The notes: generated by a model from the letters alone, not told the origin. DNA of 64,000 nt from Corynebacterium stationis (GCF_001941345.1 NZ_CP009251.1:1922001-1986000); one strand, 5' to 3'; positions 45,318-54,353 are shown, counted from the stretch's first letter. Made by a program: numbers and translations.

Positions 45318-46097
45318 ATGGCCACTGCAACAAAGACACCTCGAAGCTCACCTCGTGGCGGAAGTCTTCGTGAGGGGATTTCCCGGAAACGAAATCCCCG
45401 AAAGTCACAGACTTCGACGCTGCAAATTTTAAAGACTCCTGGCTATCAACGTTCGCAATTTATTCGTCGCGCGCTTGGGCTCGTGTTGGTCTTAGCCGCC
45501 GCACTCGTAGCACTTAGTGGACTGCGTGAGAATCCGGAAGTTGTCGTCTTTGCGCGTGATGTCGATGCCGGCCGAGCATTAACCGCTGAGGATGTGGCCA
45601 CCGTGCGTGTTCCGGAGGAAATTATCCCCGCCGCCGGCGCATTGCATACACCTGAAGAGGTCATTGGGCGTGTGTTGGCCGCACCTGCAGTGGGTGGCGA
45701 AATCATCACTGAGCTGCGCCTTGTTGGCGATGACCTAACCTCATTTCTGGTGCCCGACGGACACTTGGTGCCCTTGAAACTTGCAGAACCCGACTTGGTC
45801 TCACTGTTACATCACGGCGATACCGTCAACGTGGTCACCTCCCAAGAAACTGCGGAAGAGCCAGGCTTTGCCCAACCTTTAATCATCGCCGAGGGTGCGC
45901 GCGTTATCGCGACTTCCGCTGATATTTCCGCCGGCGGCAACGGCGGGCAAGGCTCTACCTCAGGATCGCCCGCGACCGTGTTGATTGTGCTTCCCGCTGA
46001 GCAGGCACAGGTGGTTGCGAGCGCTTCTATTTCCCAGCCTTTGACGGTGGTAATCACAGGAGATCGGGCTCGACTGCCGGGAACTCCCCAGGGTTAA
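45318..46097 (+). CDS. SAF-domain protein with one TM helix (CpaB/RcpC-like)
   Basis: A 259-residue protein. A basic, Ser/Arg-rich N-terminus (about 1-50) is followed by a single helix (ALGLVLVLAAALVALSGL, about 53-70) and a SAF domain (VVVFARDVDAGRALTAEDVATVRVP). Next comes an RcpC/CpaB-like region (VPDGHLVPLKLAEPDL ... HGDTVNVVTS). Such proteins assist Flp pilus secretin assembly, but no pilus genes are near, so the role is open. It is 44 bases downstream of the folate gene and 182 bases upstream of mscL. No ribosome-binding site is obvious. Confidence 0.78.
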   Translation: MATATKTPRSSPRGGSLREGISRKRNPRKSQTSTLQILKTPGYQRSQFIRRALGLVLVLAAALVALSGLRENPEVVVFARDVDAGRALTAEDVATVRVPEEIIPAAGALHTPEEVIGRVLAAPAVGGEIITELRLVGDDLTSFLVPDGHLVPLKLAEPDLVSLLHHGDTVNVVTSQETAEEPGFAQPLIIAEGARVIATSADISAGGNGGQGSTSGSPATVLIVLPAEQAQVVASASISQPLTVVITGDRARLPGTPQG

Positions 46098-46279
46098 CGC
46101 GTGCACGTGACTGTTTACGCGTACATTGTGATGTTGAAGCACCAAGCTTTAAGTGTTTACTATCACTTTTTGGCTAGTTATCTAGCTTCTTTAACTAATT
46201 GTGGTTACATTCCTAACGGCTTATTTGCTACATAACTCAATCTAAGACCCAGTACACCTGAACCTGCAAAGGAAAGATC

Positions 46280-46726
46280 ATGCTCAAGGGCTTTAAAGAT
46301 TTCATCATGCGCGGCAACGTAATCGATTTGGCAGTTGGTGTCATCATCGGTGCCGCTTTCACCGCCATCGTCACCGCGATTACTGATTCTCTGATTCAAC
46401 CAATCATCAACTCTTTCGGCTCCGCCGATATGGCTGGTCTTGGTTTCCAGATCACCGACAATGAAAACACCTTCATTGACTTCGGTGTTGTCATCACCGC
46501 CGTTATCAACTTCCTGATCATCGCGGCAGTGGTCTACTTCATCATCGTTGCACCAATCAATAAGCTCAACGAGGTGAACAACAAGCGCCTCGGCGTTGAC
46601 GAAGACGCCCCAGCTCCAACCTCTGAAGAGCTCCTGGCTGAAATCCGCGACCTCATGGCTGCTGACGCTGGTGGCTCCACCGGTGCTCACGGTATCGGCC
46701 GTCCCACCGGAGACGACACCAAGTAG
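46280..46726 (+). CDS. mscL: Large-conductance mechanosensitive channel MscL
   Basis: Pentameric stretch-activated channel that releases solutes on hypo-osmotic shock. The 148-residue protein starts MLKGFKDFIMRGNVIDLAVGV, with the first pore helix (about 14-40), a periplasmic loop, the second helix (about 71-93) and the cytoplasmic helix near the end (TSEELLAEIRDLMAA). The ribosome-binding site is AAAGGA... before the ATG. In function it is the counterpart of BetP in the same window: one takes up and the other releases osmolytes. A terminator follows. Confidence 0.95.
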   Translation: MLKGFKDFIMRGNVIDLAVGVIIGAAFTAIVTAITDSLIQPIINSFGSADMAGLGFQITDNENTFIDFGVVITAVINFLIIAAVVYFIIVAPINKLNEVNNKRLGVDEDAPAPTSEELLAEIRDLMAADAGGSTGAHGIGRPTGDDTK

Positions 46727-46768
46727 TATCCTCGAGGTTCTACGTCTTCGGGCCTGACATTTGAGCCC

Positions 46769-46812
46769 AAAGCCTTTGGTCAAACGCATTAAGTTGCGTG
46801 ACCAAAGGCTTT
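46769..46812 (+). terminator. Terminator after mscL
   Basis: Stem AAAGCCTTTGGTCA-ACGCA / TGCGT-ACCAAAGGCTTT around a short loop, followed by AGTTATG; A-rich on the other side, so possibly bidirectional. Confidence 0.85.
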
Positions 46813-46854
46813 AGTTATGTCGCTATCGTTTGGTGGGCAACTTTCACAAGATAG

Positions 46855-47076
46855 CTACCCACCGTGGTGTGGCGGGCGCTGTTCTTTCCAGAATTCTTCT
46901 GAAGCCCTATCCGGGATGGCAGTGTCTGTCTGTCCATCGTCTAATTCCACGCTGCGGGTAGCATCATCTGATTCCGCTTCATTCGGAAATGCGGAGATAA
47001 AATCCGGGCGATCTGCAGTTCGGTCATAGTTCGGCGAAGCTGACTCTTTAAATACTCGTCGACGTTTCCGTGGCAC
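46855..47076 (-). CDS. Small basic/acidic hypothetical protein
   Basis: A 73-residue protein of unknown function. The GTG at 47076 is chosen because AAGGAGG, an almost perfect Shine-Dalgarno sequence, lies five bases upstream. The N-terminus is basic (MPRKRRRVFKES), the centre is polar with NYDRTADRPDF, and the C-terminus is acidic then His/Pro-rich (FWKEQRPPHHGG). The frame is open upstream to 47127. It lies between mscL and the MogA-like gene on the minus strand. No domain recognised. Confidence 0.7.
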   Translation of the reverse strand: MPRKRRRVFKESASPNYDRTADRPDFISAFPNEAESDDATRSVELDDGQTDTAIPDRASEEFWKEQRPPHHGG

Positions 47077-47169
47077 AGTGCCCTCCTTAAGACGTTTTAA
47101 AACACAAACTTTTAAGGTGCCGGTCACCAGCTTTTAGCTGCTGGGGTCCGACACCTTGAACGAGGAAAT

Positions 47170-47757
47170 CTAGACTGAGTACTCCTGCAGCTGGTCTACT
47201 AAATGGTGTACCAGCGGGGTGATCGTAGCCATACCATCACGTACAGCTGCGCGGGATGGCGCTAAGTTAATCACCACGGTGGAGCCGGATACACCAGCGA
47301 TACCGCGTGACGTACATGCATCAACGGCACCACACGCCTGACCTGAGGAGCGGACCGCTTGGGCAATGCCCGGTACAATTTGGTCTAATACCTCACGCGT
47401 TGCCTCAGGCACCTTATCGCGTGGGCCAACCCCGACCCCGCCGACGGTCAGTACGAGGTCAACACCGCCAACCACTGCGGTTTCAATGGCCTGACGGATC
47501 TTCGACTTCTTCATCCGCACGGTGATAGCACCGTCTACGGTAAAGCCAGCTTCTTGCAACAGTTCAGTGCACAAGGAGGTATTTTCTTCAGCTGCTTCAT
47601 CTGGATGATCTGTTGCAAGAACTACCAGCGCGCGACGGTTTGGCTGCGGAGCATTCTGCTGTTCTGACGCCAGCAAGTACGCGTCATCTGGTTCATCCAT
47701 TTCCAAAAGAGCGTTCGGGTGAACTAACCCGGGAGCCGGGTTCGAGTCAGTTGTCAT
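47170..47757 (-). CDS. MogA/MoaB family molybdopterin-binding protein
   Basis: A 195-residue MPT-binding domain protein, related to the molybdopterin adenylyltransferase MogA. The conserved loop is LVLTVGGVGVGPRDKVPEAT (about 107-126), the GGTGxxxRDxTPEA motif, with T of GGTG replaced by V. ALVVLATDHPDE forms the first strand, and CTSRGIAGVSGSTVVINLAPS matches the C-terminal part. A 40-residue extension precedes the domain. The first loop change leaves catalysis uncertain. No other molybdopterin genes except the non-catalytic-looking glp are in the window. Confidence 0.8.
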   Translation of the reverse strand: MTTDSNPAPGLVHPNALLEMDEPDDAYLLASEQQNAPQPNRRALVVLATDHPDEAAEENTSLCTELLQEAGFTVDGAITVRMKKSKIRQAIETAVVGGVDLVLTVGGVGVGPRDKVPEATREVLDQIVPGIAQAVRSSGQACGAVDACTSRGIAGVSGSTVVINLAPSRAAVRDGMATITPLVHHLVDQLQEYSV

Positions 47758-47814
47758 AGTGATTTCCACTTCTAGTAGTTAGTTGTTTCGAACGTCATGA
47801 GGCTGCTTATTAAA

Positions 47815-49233
47815 CTACTCTGTTGGCAAGGTAACCTCTACCTCTCGCGAAGAATCGTCGTCTTCGCGGGTCACCTCGAGGGTGATTTTATTGCCAAATT
47901 CCTGCCCACGAATGGAGGCAATGAGGGAATCTGCGTCTTCAATCGGACGGTCATTAACCCGGGTGATGATATCGCCTTCTTCCAGCCCAGCCTCAGCACC
48001 GGCACTGCCTGGTTCCACGGAGACAACATGCGCGCCGTCGGTGATATCTCGGCCGTCAACCTGCACTCCCAGCATGGGGTGAACAACTGCGCCATTATCA
48101 ATCAGCTGCTGCGCCATGCGTTGCGCGAAATTAGATGGGATAGCAAAGCCCAAGCCAATCGAGCCCGCTTCACCACTCGTTCCAGCTGACAAGGAAGCAA
48201 TCATGGAGTTCATACCCACCAGATTGCCGCTCATATCCACCAACGGCCCGCCTGAGTTACCGGGGTTAACAGCAGCGTCGGTCTGAATAGCATCGATCAG
48301 CGAAGACTGCCCGCCACCTTGGGACGCACGCACTGGACGGTTGACTGCGGAGACAATACCGGAAGTCACCGTCGCATTAAGACCAAGCGGGGAACCAACA
48401 GCTACGACTTCCTGGCCCACCTGCAAGGACTTGGAATTGCCGAATTCCAAAAATGGCAGGTCTTGAACATCCTTGATCTTAATCACCGCTACGTCGGTAT
48501 TAACATCCGAGGCTACAAATTCAGCATCGTGCTTGGCGCCATCATTCATGGTCACCTGCATCATGCCGCCTTCCTCAGCACCAGCGACGACGTGGTGGTT
48601 AGTCAGCACATAACCATCAGGGGAAATAATCGAACCTGAACCTTCAGAAGCCGCGGTAGATGAGACTACTTGAATGGAAACCACAGCCGGCAATACCTTG
48701 GCGGCAACTGATTCTGTCGTGCCAGCTTCTGCTTCCTGGCCGGTGGTATTGGTGTTATTGACCGGCTGACTGTTAAGAATCTCGCTTACGGAAGTCCCGT
48801 TATTCGAGGAACTGTTATTGCCTACGACATAGCCGGTGACCCCGCCCGCACCGATGCCTGCAACCAACATCATGGCCAACGCGGTTCCAAGCCCTACAGT
48901 GCGCTTGCTTTTCGATGTCTTCGTCGCGCCATCATCCACCCCCGGCACACCAGTCGGTTGGGCGCCTGTTTGCTGCGCACCGAACTGCTGAGTGCCTGCC
49001 TGTTGTCCGTAATACTGCGCCCCTGGCTGCTGCCGCGGTACTTGCGCAGGTCCTTGCAACGGATCCTGCGCACCCTGTGACTGAGCACCATAGGGGCCAT
49101 AAGGTTCTTGCGGAGGATTAGAGGCAGCGTTGTCAGGTGTTGCTGGAATCTCTTGGGTGCTGTCCGAACGTGGCTGGTTCCAGCCGCGCGAGTAGCTTTG
49201 CGGCGAATCCGAATGTTCATCTTTGGAAGTCAT
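47815..49233 (-). CDS. HtrA/DegP-like serine protease with PDZ domain
   Basis: A 472-residue membrane-anchored envelope protease. The first 100 residues are Gln/Pro/Tyr-rich and probably cytoplasmic and disordered. A helix (VGLGTALAMMLVAGIGAGGVTG..., about 112-133) anchors it. The trypsin-like domain has the triad: His in TNHHVVAG, Asp in NTDVAVIKI, Ser in NPGNSGGPLVD. A PDZ domain follows (GVQVDGRDITDGAHV..., GAEAGLEEGDIITRVN, about 375-460). It probably degrades damaged exported proteins. Upstream of the MogA-like gene on the same strand. Confidence 0.92.
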   Translation of the reverse strand: MTSKDEHSDSPQSYSRGWNQPRSDSTQEIPATPDNAASNPPQEPYGPYGAQSQGAQDPLQGPAQVPRQQPGAQYYGQQAGTQQFGAQQTGAQPTGVPGVDDGATKTSKSKRTVGLGTALAMMLVAGIGAGGVTGYVVGNNSSSNNGTSVSEILNSQPVNNTNTTGQEAEAGTTESVAAKVLPAVVSIQVVSSTAASEGSGSIISPDGYVLTNHHVVAGAEEGGMMQVTMNDGAKHDAEFVASDVNTDVAVIKIKDVQDLPFLEFGNSKSLQVGQEVVAVGSPLGLNATVTSGIVSAVNRPVRASQGGGQSSLIDAIQTDAAVNPGNSGGPLVDMSGNLVGMNSMIASLSAGTSGEAGSIGLGFAIPSNFAQRMAQQLIDNGAVVHPMLGVQVDGRDITDGAHVVSVEPGSAGAEAGLEEGDIITRVNDRPIEDADSLIASIRGQEFGNKITLEVTREDDDSSREVEVTLPTE

Positions 49234-49458
49234 AGTAGGTATTCTCCCCCATCAATCTTATGTTGTACTGGAATAATTCTGTAAGTCCGAACGTGGGTTC
49301 CTGGACGTTCCCTGTATGCATTTATGTGCGCAAACTCCACGACTTGAGCGCTTGAATGCAACAACTTCTTCCATCCTATAACCCGCACCGGACACTGCTT
49401 GCGGGTGATGCGCCACAAGCAATACGCAGGACAATCCAAGAGACATGCGGATATGAAA
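49234..49458. other. Intergenic region upstream of the HtrA-like gene
   Basis: Leader and promoter region of the protease gene. A minus-strand frame of 80 codons exists (49230-49472), but it is cysteine- and arginine-rich, lacks a ribosome-binding site and resembles no protein, so I do not call it a gene. Confidence 0.4.
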
Positions 49459-49500
49459 AAGACACCTGTCATCCTTTACGGATTCCAGGTGTCTTCTTTT
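49459..49500. terminator. Terminator after rpmF
   Basis: Stem AAGACACCTG / CAGGTGTCTT with a 17-base loop; A5 on the left gives a T-tract for the minus-strand ribosomal genes and CTTTT follows on the plus strand. Confidence 0.8.
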
Positions 49501-49540
49501 AAAGCTTAGTAAGTGACAGTAGCCGTCGAAGCTTTTATTT

Positions 49541-49714
49541 TTAGAACTGCTCTACGTCAACGAGGCCGAGCTGTGCAGCCTTGACCAAACGACGTGGGAT
49601 ACGAACAGTCTGACCATCGATGGTTACTTCCTGCAGGGCGACATTGTCAGCCTTCCACTGGGAGCGACGGTGGTGGGTATTGGAACGGGACTTCTTAAAC
49701 TTAGGAGTTGCCAT
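49541..49714 (-). CDS. rpmF: 50S ribosomal protein L32, cysteine-free form
   Basis: A 57-residue large-subunit protein beginning [20 protein letters not shown] and ending LGLVDVEQF. Classical L32 has a four-cysteine zinc ribbon in its second half; here there are no cysteines. It lies 15 bases downstream of rpmE2 with AGGAGG-type spacing (AAGGAGGAAAG) before its ATG. The two form one minus-strand unit, divergent from the rpmB operon. Confidence 0.95.
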   Translation of the reverse strand: MATPKFKKSRSNTHHRRSQWKADNVALQEVTIDGQTVRIPRRLVKAAQLGLVDVEQF

Positions 49715-49729
49715 TGTTTTCTTTCCTCC

Positions 49730-49996
49730 TTATGCCTTCTTCTTACGGCGAGCCATTGCGCCGAAGCGCTGGTTGAAGCGCTCAACACGGCCAGCGGTGT
49801 CCATAACGCGCTGTGCACCAGTCCAGAATGGGTGGGACTCAGCGGTCACGTCGACAACGATCAGTGGGTACTCATTGCCATCTTCCCACTGAACAGTGCG
49901 GGAGGAGCTGGCAGTGGACTGGGTCAGGAACTGGGTACCGGTACCAGCATCCTGAAAGACCACCGGGTGGTAATCCGGGTGGATATCTTTCTTCAT
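49730..49996 (-). CDS. rpmE2: 50S ribosomal protein L31 type B
   Basis: An 88-residue L31 beginning [20 protein letters not shown] and ending with a basic tail ([12 protein letters not shown]). The type B form lacks the CxxC zinc site of type A. A GAGGGAA ribosome-binding site precedes the ATG. In actinobacteria type B L31 is often made under zinc limitation; no Zur box could be recognised upstream here. Confidence 0.95.
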   Translation of the reverse strand: MKKDIHPDYHPVVFQDAGTGTQFLTQSTASSSRTVQWEDGNEYPLIVVDVTAESHPFWTGAQRVMDTAGRVERFNQRFGAMARRKKKA

Positions 49997-50480
49997 AATT
50001 CGATTCCCTCAGGGTTGAAACTTCAGGTCGGTTCTTTACATCCTGAAAGGGTAAAGATCGTGCCTGAGTTGGGTATCTAACAAACTGACAAGAAGGTCAC
50101 TAACGCAGCTACATTCGCATTCGCGATGACATGCGGTGATCAACTCGAACAAGCATACAGAATACGAGCATAAAACCTAAATCCCGCCGACGAGCACCCT
50201 GACAAGAGATCGGATAAGGTAGGCATGCAGCTCTCAAGGTAGGCGTGAAGAAAGCAATCCTCCCAGGCGATTAGGAAATGGCCATAAAGCGGTGTAAGGT
50301 TGTTCCTTGCTGTTGTCACTTTGTACGTAATACGCCCCGTCTACCGGTATTTGGCAGCTAGTCTCATCGCTCTTTACCTCACCTCACCTTTTAAAAGAGC
50401 AACACGCAGAACGCTTTAGTCATTCTCGTGATAGGCCAGCGCCGTAGCCAAGATGTGGGCGGCTAGGAGAAAGAGAACCC
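49997..50480. other. Divergent promoter region of two ribosomal protein operons
   Basis: 484 bases without a gene, serving rpmE2-rpmF leftwards and rpmB-rpmG-rpsN-rpsR rightwards. I looked for an AT-rich Zur-type palindrome and did not find a convincing one. A long plus-strand leader may precede rpmB. Confidence 0.5.
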
Positions 50481-50717
50481 ATGTCGGCTATTTGCCAGGT
50501 AACGGGCCGCGAGCCGAGCTTCGGCAAGCAAGTCTCGCACTCGCACCGCCGCACCTCGCGTCGTTGGAACCCCAACGTGCAGCGTCGTCGGTACTACTTG
50601 CCCTCTGAGGGCCGTACCATCACCTTGAATGTTTCAACCAAGGGCATCAAGATCATCGACCGCGACGGAATCGAATCCGTTGTAGCGAAGATCCGAGCAC
50701 GTGGGGAGAAGGTTTAA
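50481..50717 (+). CDS. rpmB: 50S ribosomal protein L28
   Basis: A 78-residue L28 ([15 protein letters not shown] ... [14 protein letters not shown]). Only one cysteine is present, so the zinc-binding CxxC pairs of the C+ form are missing. An AGGAGAAAGAG ribosome-binding site precedes the start. First gene of the plus-strand unit rpmB-rpmG-rpsN-rpsR. Confidence 0.97.
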   Translation: MSAICQVTGREPSFGKQVSHSHRRTSRRWNPNVQRRRYYLPSEGRTITLNVSTKGIKIIDRDGIESVVAKIRARGEKV

Positions 50718-50719
50718 GC

Positions 50720-50884
50720 ATGGCACGTAATGACATCCGTCCAATCATCAAGCTCAAGTCCACTGCGGGTACTGGTTACACCTACGTCACCCGTAAGAAC
50801 AAGCGCAACAACCCGGACCGCATTTCTTTGATGAAGTTCGATCCAGTTGTCCGCAAGCACGTCGAATTCCGCGAGGAGCGATAA
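50720..50884 (+). CDS. rpmG: 50S ribosomal protein L33
   Basis: A 54-residue L33 starting [20 protein letters not shown] and ending KHVEFREER, without any cysteine. It follows rpmB by two bases (its ribosome-binding site GGGGAGAAGG lies in the end of rpmB), so translation is coupled. Confidence 0.96.
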   Translation: MARNDIRPIIKLKSTAGTGYTYVTRKNKRNNPDRISLMKFDPVVRKHVEFREER

Positions 50885-50887
50885 TCT

Positions 50888-51193
50888 ATGGCTAAGAAGT
50901 CTAAGATCGCCAAGAACGAGCAGCGCAAGGAAATCGTCGCCCGCTACGCGGAGCGTCGCGCTGAGCTCAAGGCTATTATCAAGAACCCGAACACCTCTGA
51001 CGAGGATCGCATGGACGCACAGTTCGAGCTGAACCGTCAGCCACGTGATGCTTCTGCAGCACGTGTACGTAACCGCGACGCCCATGATGGTCGTCCACGC
51101 GGCTACCTCCGTAAGTTCGGCCTGTCCCGTGTCCGCATGCGTGGCATGGCTCACCGTGGTGAGCTGCCAGGCGTTCGCAAGTCCAGCTGGTAA
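50888..51193 (+). CDS. rpsN: 30S ribosomal protein S14, zinc-independent form
   Basis: A 101-residue S14 of the long, zinc-free type ([20 protein letters not shown] ... [20 protein letters not shown] ... GVRKSSW). The short zinc-binding type has 61 residues with a CxxC pair; this one has no cysteine. Three bases separate it from rpmG. Confidence 0.97.
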   Translation: MAKKSKIAKNEQRKEIVARYAERRAELKAIIKNPNTSDEDRMDAQFELNRQPRDASAARVRNRDAHDGRPRGYLRKFGLSRVRMRGMAHRGELPGVRKSSW

Positions 51194-51208
51194 GGGGTGT
51201 TGCAAAAA

Positions 51209-51457
51209 ATGAAGCGCAATAACCAGAAGAAGTTCCGGATGGAGCAGACCCGCCGTCCGAAGAAGAACCCATTGAAGGCTGAAGGCATCGAAAAGGTGGA
51301 CTACAAGGACACCAAGACCCTTCGTCTTTTCATCTCTGACCGCGGCAAGATCCGTTCCCGCCGCGTCACCGGTCTGACCCCGCAGCAGCAGCGTCAGGTT
51401 GCTACCGCGGTAAAGAACGCTCGCGAAATGGCTCTCCTGCCGTTCACCACCCGCTAA
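51209..51457 (+). CDS. rpsR: 30S ribosomal protein S18
   Basis: An 82-residue S18 ([20 protein letters not shown] ... [18 protein letters not shown] ... LLPFTTR). I chose the ATG at 51209; a GTG at 51197 is in frame but overlaps the AAGGGG ribosome-binding site. The cysteines of the usual N-terminal region of S18 are absent. Last gene of the ribosomal unit; a strong terminator follows. Confidence 0.95.
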   Translation: MKRNNQKKFRMEQTRRPKKNPLKAEGIEKVDYKDTKTLRLFISDRGKIRSRRVTGLTPQQQRQVATAVKNAREMALLPFTTR

Positions 51458-51525
51458 TTAGTAGCCGGGTTTCAACAGCGCACTTTTGCCGTTGGCATAA
51501 AGTGTGAACGGTAAAAGTATAAATT

Positions 51526-51582
51526 GGCCCTTGGCCTCTTCCACCATATAACTGGTGAAAGAGACCAGGGGCCTTTTGTTTC
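51526..51582 (+). terminator. Terminator after rpsR
   Basis: Long imperfect stem GGCCCTTGG..CTCTTCCACC / GGTGAAAGAG..CCAGGGGCC, followed by TTTTGTTT. Confidence 0.85.
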
Positions 51583-51655
51583 CCCTATGCTGGGGCACCG
51601 AGTACGCTAAAGTAGAAAATCTTCTCCCCACCGCTTTAATGCAGGAAGGACGGCC

Positions 51656-52474
51656 ATGCTGCACTCATCGTTGCGGGAACTTGCCTTACAGGCCAATCGG
51701 TGTGAGTCCACCGCCGCTGCCCGCGGGATTTTATCTGAAGCTCAAGAGCTTTTGCGCAATGCTCTTCGCCACCGAGAAAGCGAAACCGAACTGACTGCGT
51801 GGTTCTCACGCCTGGTTAGTGATGTTGTCCGCTCCCCTGCTATCGCCAGCCCGGTTCGTCTCACAGGAGCAGTAAGCCGGGGGGATGCTATTCCTTCCAT
51901 GCCGATTACATGGCTTGGTGAGGATGAGCAGTTGCTTGAGATTTTGGAGTCAGTAGGCCTTAAAGGCCGCCAGGCTGAGGACGAGTTTCTGGCGTGGCGG
52001 GTGGATGCCGGATACCCGGTGGGCATTGGTGGAGAGCAACAGCTTCTGGATGAAGCCTTAAGCCTGCGCCCACCAGCACTCAAGGTCGTCAATGGCTTGC
52101 CTGACCCTGACAGCGAAGTCGATATCGAGTCTTATCTTCTTGCTCCCATTGCAGGGATTGCACGATGGGCTGCGCCGTCTCCACGGCCAACGCTTGACAG
52201 GTTAGAGATTGCGATCGAAAGGCAATTGCTCAGCCCGTCGGAGTCACAGTCTTTGGCCGTGGCTTGGGAGACCGCGATAAGCATTGCCATGCGCCGTTGG
52301 CTCGCTAATATGGATGGTCGCAGCACTACGTTGGATAATCTTCCAGCACTGGATCGCACTGCCTACGGTGCAGCATGCCGTCTAGTCGCGCAGACCTTCG
52401 CGGCGATCTCCGCGCGCTACTCACAAGAATCGTCAGACTCGCAAGAGACTCTGGATCCACAAAACGTGAATTAG
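51656..52474 (+). CDS. DUF294-like (nucleotidyltransferase-related) protein
   Basis: A 272-residue soluble protein. The central VRLTGAVSRGDAIPSMPITWL resembles the GSxxRGExxxxxDxD loop of DUF294 putative nucleotidyltransferases, but without the catalytic aspartates. The C-terminal helical half (ALAVAWETAISIAMRRWL..., about 195-255) resembles the DUF294 C-terminal domain. It is preceded by helices similar to the lead of that family. A GGAAGGA ribosome-binding site precedes the ATG. It probably has lost catalysis, or the family call is wrong. Located between rpsR and amtR, plus strand. Confidence 0.65.
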   Translation: MLHSSLRELALQANRCESTAAARGILSEAQELLRNALRHRESETELTAWFSRLVSDVVRSPAIASPVRLTGAVSRGDAIPSMPITWLGEDEQLLEILESVGLKGRQAEDEFLAWRVDAGYPVGIGGEQQLLDEALSLRPPALKVVNGLPDPDSEVDIESYLLAPIAGIARWAAPSPRPTLDRLEIAIERQLLSPSESQSLAVAWETAISIAMRRWLANMDGRSTTLDNLPALDRTAYGAACRLVAQTFAAISARYSQESSDSQETLDPQNVN

Positions 52475-52536
52475 CCCCAAGCTGGGCTTTAATGTCGTAT
52501 ATTTAAATGTGCTTTATATAAGGAGGAATTGGTTTT

Positions 52537-53214
52537 ATGGCTGGTGCGGTTGGACGCCCTCGCAAAAATAGTCCTCGCCGACGCGGTAGCACCGCGCGCG
52601 AGGAAATCTTGGATGCTTCCTCAGAGTTATTTACCACCCAGGGCTTTGCCAATACCTCGACGCATCAAATTGCAGAGGCTGTTGGAATTCGCCAGGCCTC
52701 GCTGTATTACCATTTCCCTTCCAAGACGGAAATCTTTCTCACGCTGCTGAAATCCACCATCGAGCCTTCCATTGAGTTGGCCGATGAGTTGGCAAGTTCT
52801 AAGTCTTCACCGGAATTGCGCCTGTGGGCCTTGGTCGCGGCCGAAGCACGTCTTTTGCTCACCAGCGGCTGGAATGTCGGCCGGCTCTATCAGCTGCCGG
52901 TTGCGAACTCGCCTGATTTTGATGATTTTCACGATCAGCGCGCACAGCTGCAGAAAACTTTCAGCGATACTGCGGCCGAAATCGTAGGACCTGAGGATCC
53001 GCGCACAGATCTGCCTTTCCACCTTGCACTCTCCGCGATGGAAATGCGCGAGAATAATGGCACTCCGCCGTTTCAACATTCAGATTCCGAGCTGCCGCCG
53101 ACCGCAGTCGTGCTTGCCGATGCCGCCCTGAGAGTCTTGCAGGCTGAATTCCCCGAGGATCGCGAGCAAGCCACCTTGGACATGATTGCAGCTAAAGACG
53201 CTAAGAAGGACTAG
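52537..53214 (+). CDS. amtR: Nitrogen-control repressor AmtR (TetR family)
   Basis: Master repressor of nitrogen starvation genes in corynebacteria, released by adenylylated GlnK. The 225-residue protein matches AmtR along its length: MAGAVGRPRKNSPRRRG, EEILDASSELFTTQGFANTST, HQIAEAVGIRQASLYYHFPS (helix-turn-helix, about 45-68) and TEIFLTLLKSTIEPS, then WNVGRLYQLPV in the effector domain. The ribosome-binding site AAGGAGGAATT precedes the ATG. No AmtR box was recognised elsewhere in the window, so its targets are presumably outside. Confidence 0.95.
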   Translation: MAGAVGRPRKNSPRRRGSTAREEILDASSELFTTQGFANTSTHQIAEAVGIRQASLYYHFPSKTEIFLTLLKSTIEPSIELADELASSKSSPELRLWALVAAEARLLLTSGWNVGRLYQLPVANSPDFDDFHDQRAQLQKTFSDTAAEIVGPEDPRTDLPFHLALSAMEMRENNGTPPFQHSDSELPPTAVVLADAALRVLQAEFPEDREQATLDMIAAKDAKKD

Positions 53215-53310
53215 CGGTCTCATTTCTCGAGCCAGAATCCCCCAGCTGATAGTGAAGTGGCTTTACCTTATTAGGTTCTAACTATTAGGGTTGAAAGAGG
53301 TTTCACCACC

Positions 53311-54353
53311 ATGACTCGTCTTAAGCACTAATTTCCTCAAGTCAGTGAACTTCTTCCTTTAATGCTGTTCAAATTGCCAATGCTCGACCGTCGGACCGCG
53401 CGGCCGGACTCGGCTGCGGAAGTAGACCTTTCAACCTCCATCGCTGGCAGACCTTCATCGCTTCCTTTCGGAATTTCGCCTACAGGCTTTGCGCGCTTCA
53501 TGCATTCGGAGGGCGAGGATGCCGGCGCTCCAGCAACTGCGAAAGCCGGCATTCTATTCTCTTTGTCCCCTATGGACACCCGCTCTGTCAAAGAGGTAGC
53601 TAGGGTGCCAGCTGTATCTTTGGAAAGACCGCGAGGCATCCAAGGACTTGTTGGAGCGTGCGCAAAAAGGCTCCATCCCCCTACTGGTCGCCGTGGAGAC
53701 CCCGGTTGCTGGCCAACGCCTGCGTGATACTCGCAACGGCATGACCATTCCGCCACAGCTTACAGCGAAGATAGTGCTGGCTGCGACTTACCGTCCCGCG
53801 TAATGGTTTAACTTCCTAACCGCTGATCCGTACAACTCTGCCTCGCTGAGCAACACCGCAGAGGATCTACCCTCTATTTTGGGCTCCATGCTTGATCCTT
53901 CCTTGTCTATTGAGGACTTGAAGTGGAATCGTGAAGTGTGGCAAGGTCCGCTATTTTTTAAATGTATCTTAACTGCGGATGCTACCCGCCGTGCTGTCGA
54001 TCCGAGCGCCGATGGTTTGGTTGTCTCCAACCACGGTGGCCATTAGCTAGACCACAGCCCTGTGTCTATCCAAGCGCTAAGTGAAGTACGCAAAGAAGCA
54101 GGTCCAGATATCGAAATTATCTTGGACTCAGGCGTGATGTCCCGGTGCCGATATCGTGGCTGCTTTTAGACTCGGCGCTTACTTTGTCCTCGTCGGGCGC
54201 GCGTATCTCTACGGACCTATGGCCGGTGGTGAGCAAGGCGTGGATAAGACCATTGAGTTGTTGCCCGAAGAAGTCAGACCAGGTCATCGCGCCGTGGCTG
54301 GGAAACGCAGACGAGAACATCGACGCTTAAAGCTCGATATTTAAAAGTCAGGC
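53311..54353 (+). pseudogene. lldD: Decayed L-lactate dehydrogenase (quinone), LldD
   Basis: Recognisable pieces of an FMN-dependent L-lactate dehydrogenase run in order across all three plus frames. They are MTRLKH-stop, PTGFARFMHSEGEDAGAPA, LFSLSPMDTRSV, then in another frame DREASKDLLERAQKGS, VETPVAGQRLRDTRNGMTIP, a stop within YRPA-WFNFLT, and DPSLSIEDLKW. ADGLVVSNHGG-stop, LDSGVMS and [21 protein letters not shown] (split) follow, to a C-terminus near 54353. At least two nonsense codons and several frameshifts are present. The catalytic histidine region (SNHGG) is still legible. The lesion count implies old inactivation. It lies next to amtR. Confidence 0.92.

Noticed and set aside
47725..47760. 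GGTTCGAGTC string resembling the T-arm of a tRNA
   Set aside because: It lies inside the MogA-like gene, with no acceptor or anticodon arms around it.
49230..49472. Minus-strand 80-codon frame upstream of the HtrA-like gene
   Set aside because: Cysteine- and arginine-rich, no ribosome-binding site and ends at the protease start region; looks like leader sequence.
52490..52536. AmtR self-binding box upstream of amtR
   Set aside because: The sequence is A/T-rich but does not show the ATCTATAGAAAG-type palindrome.
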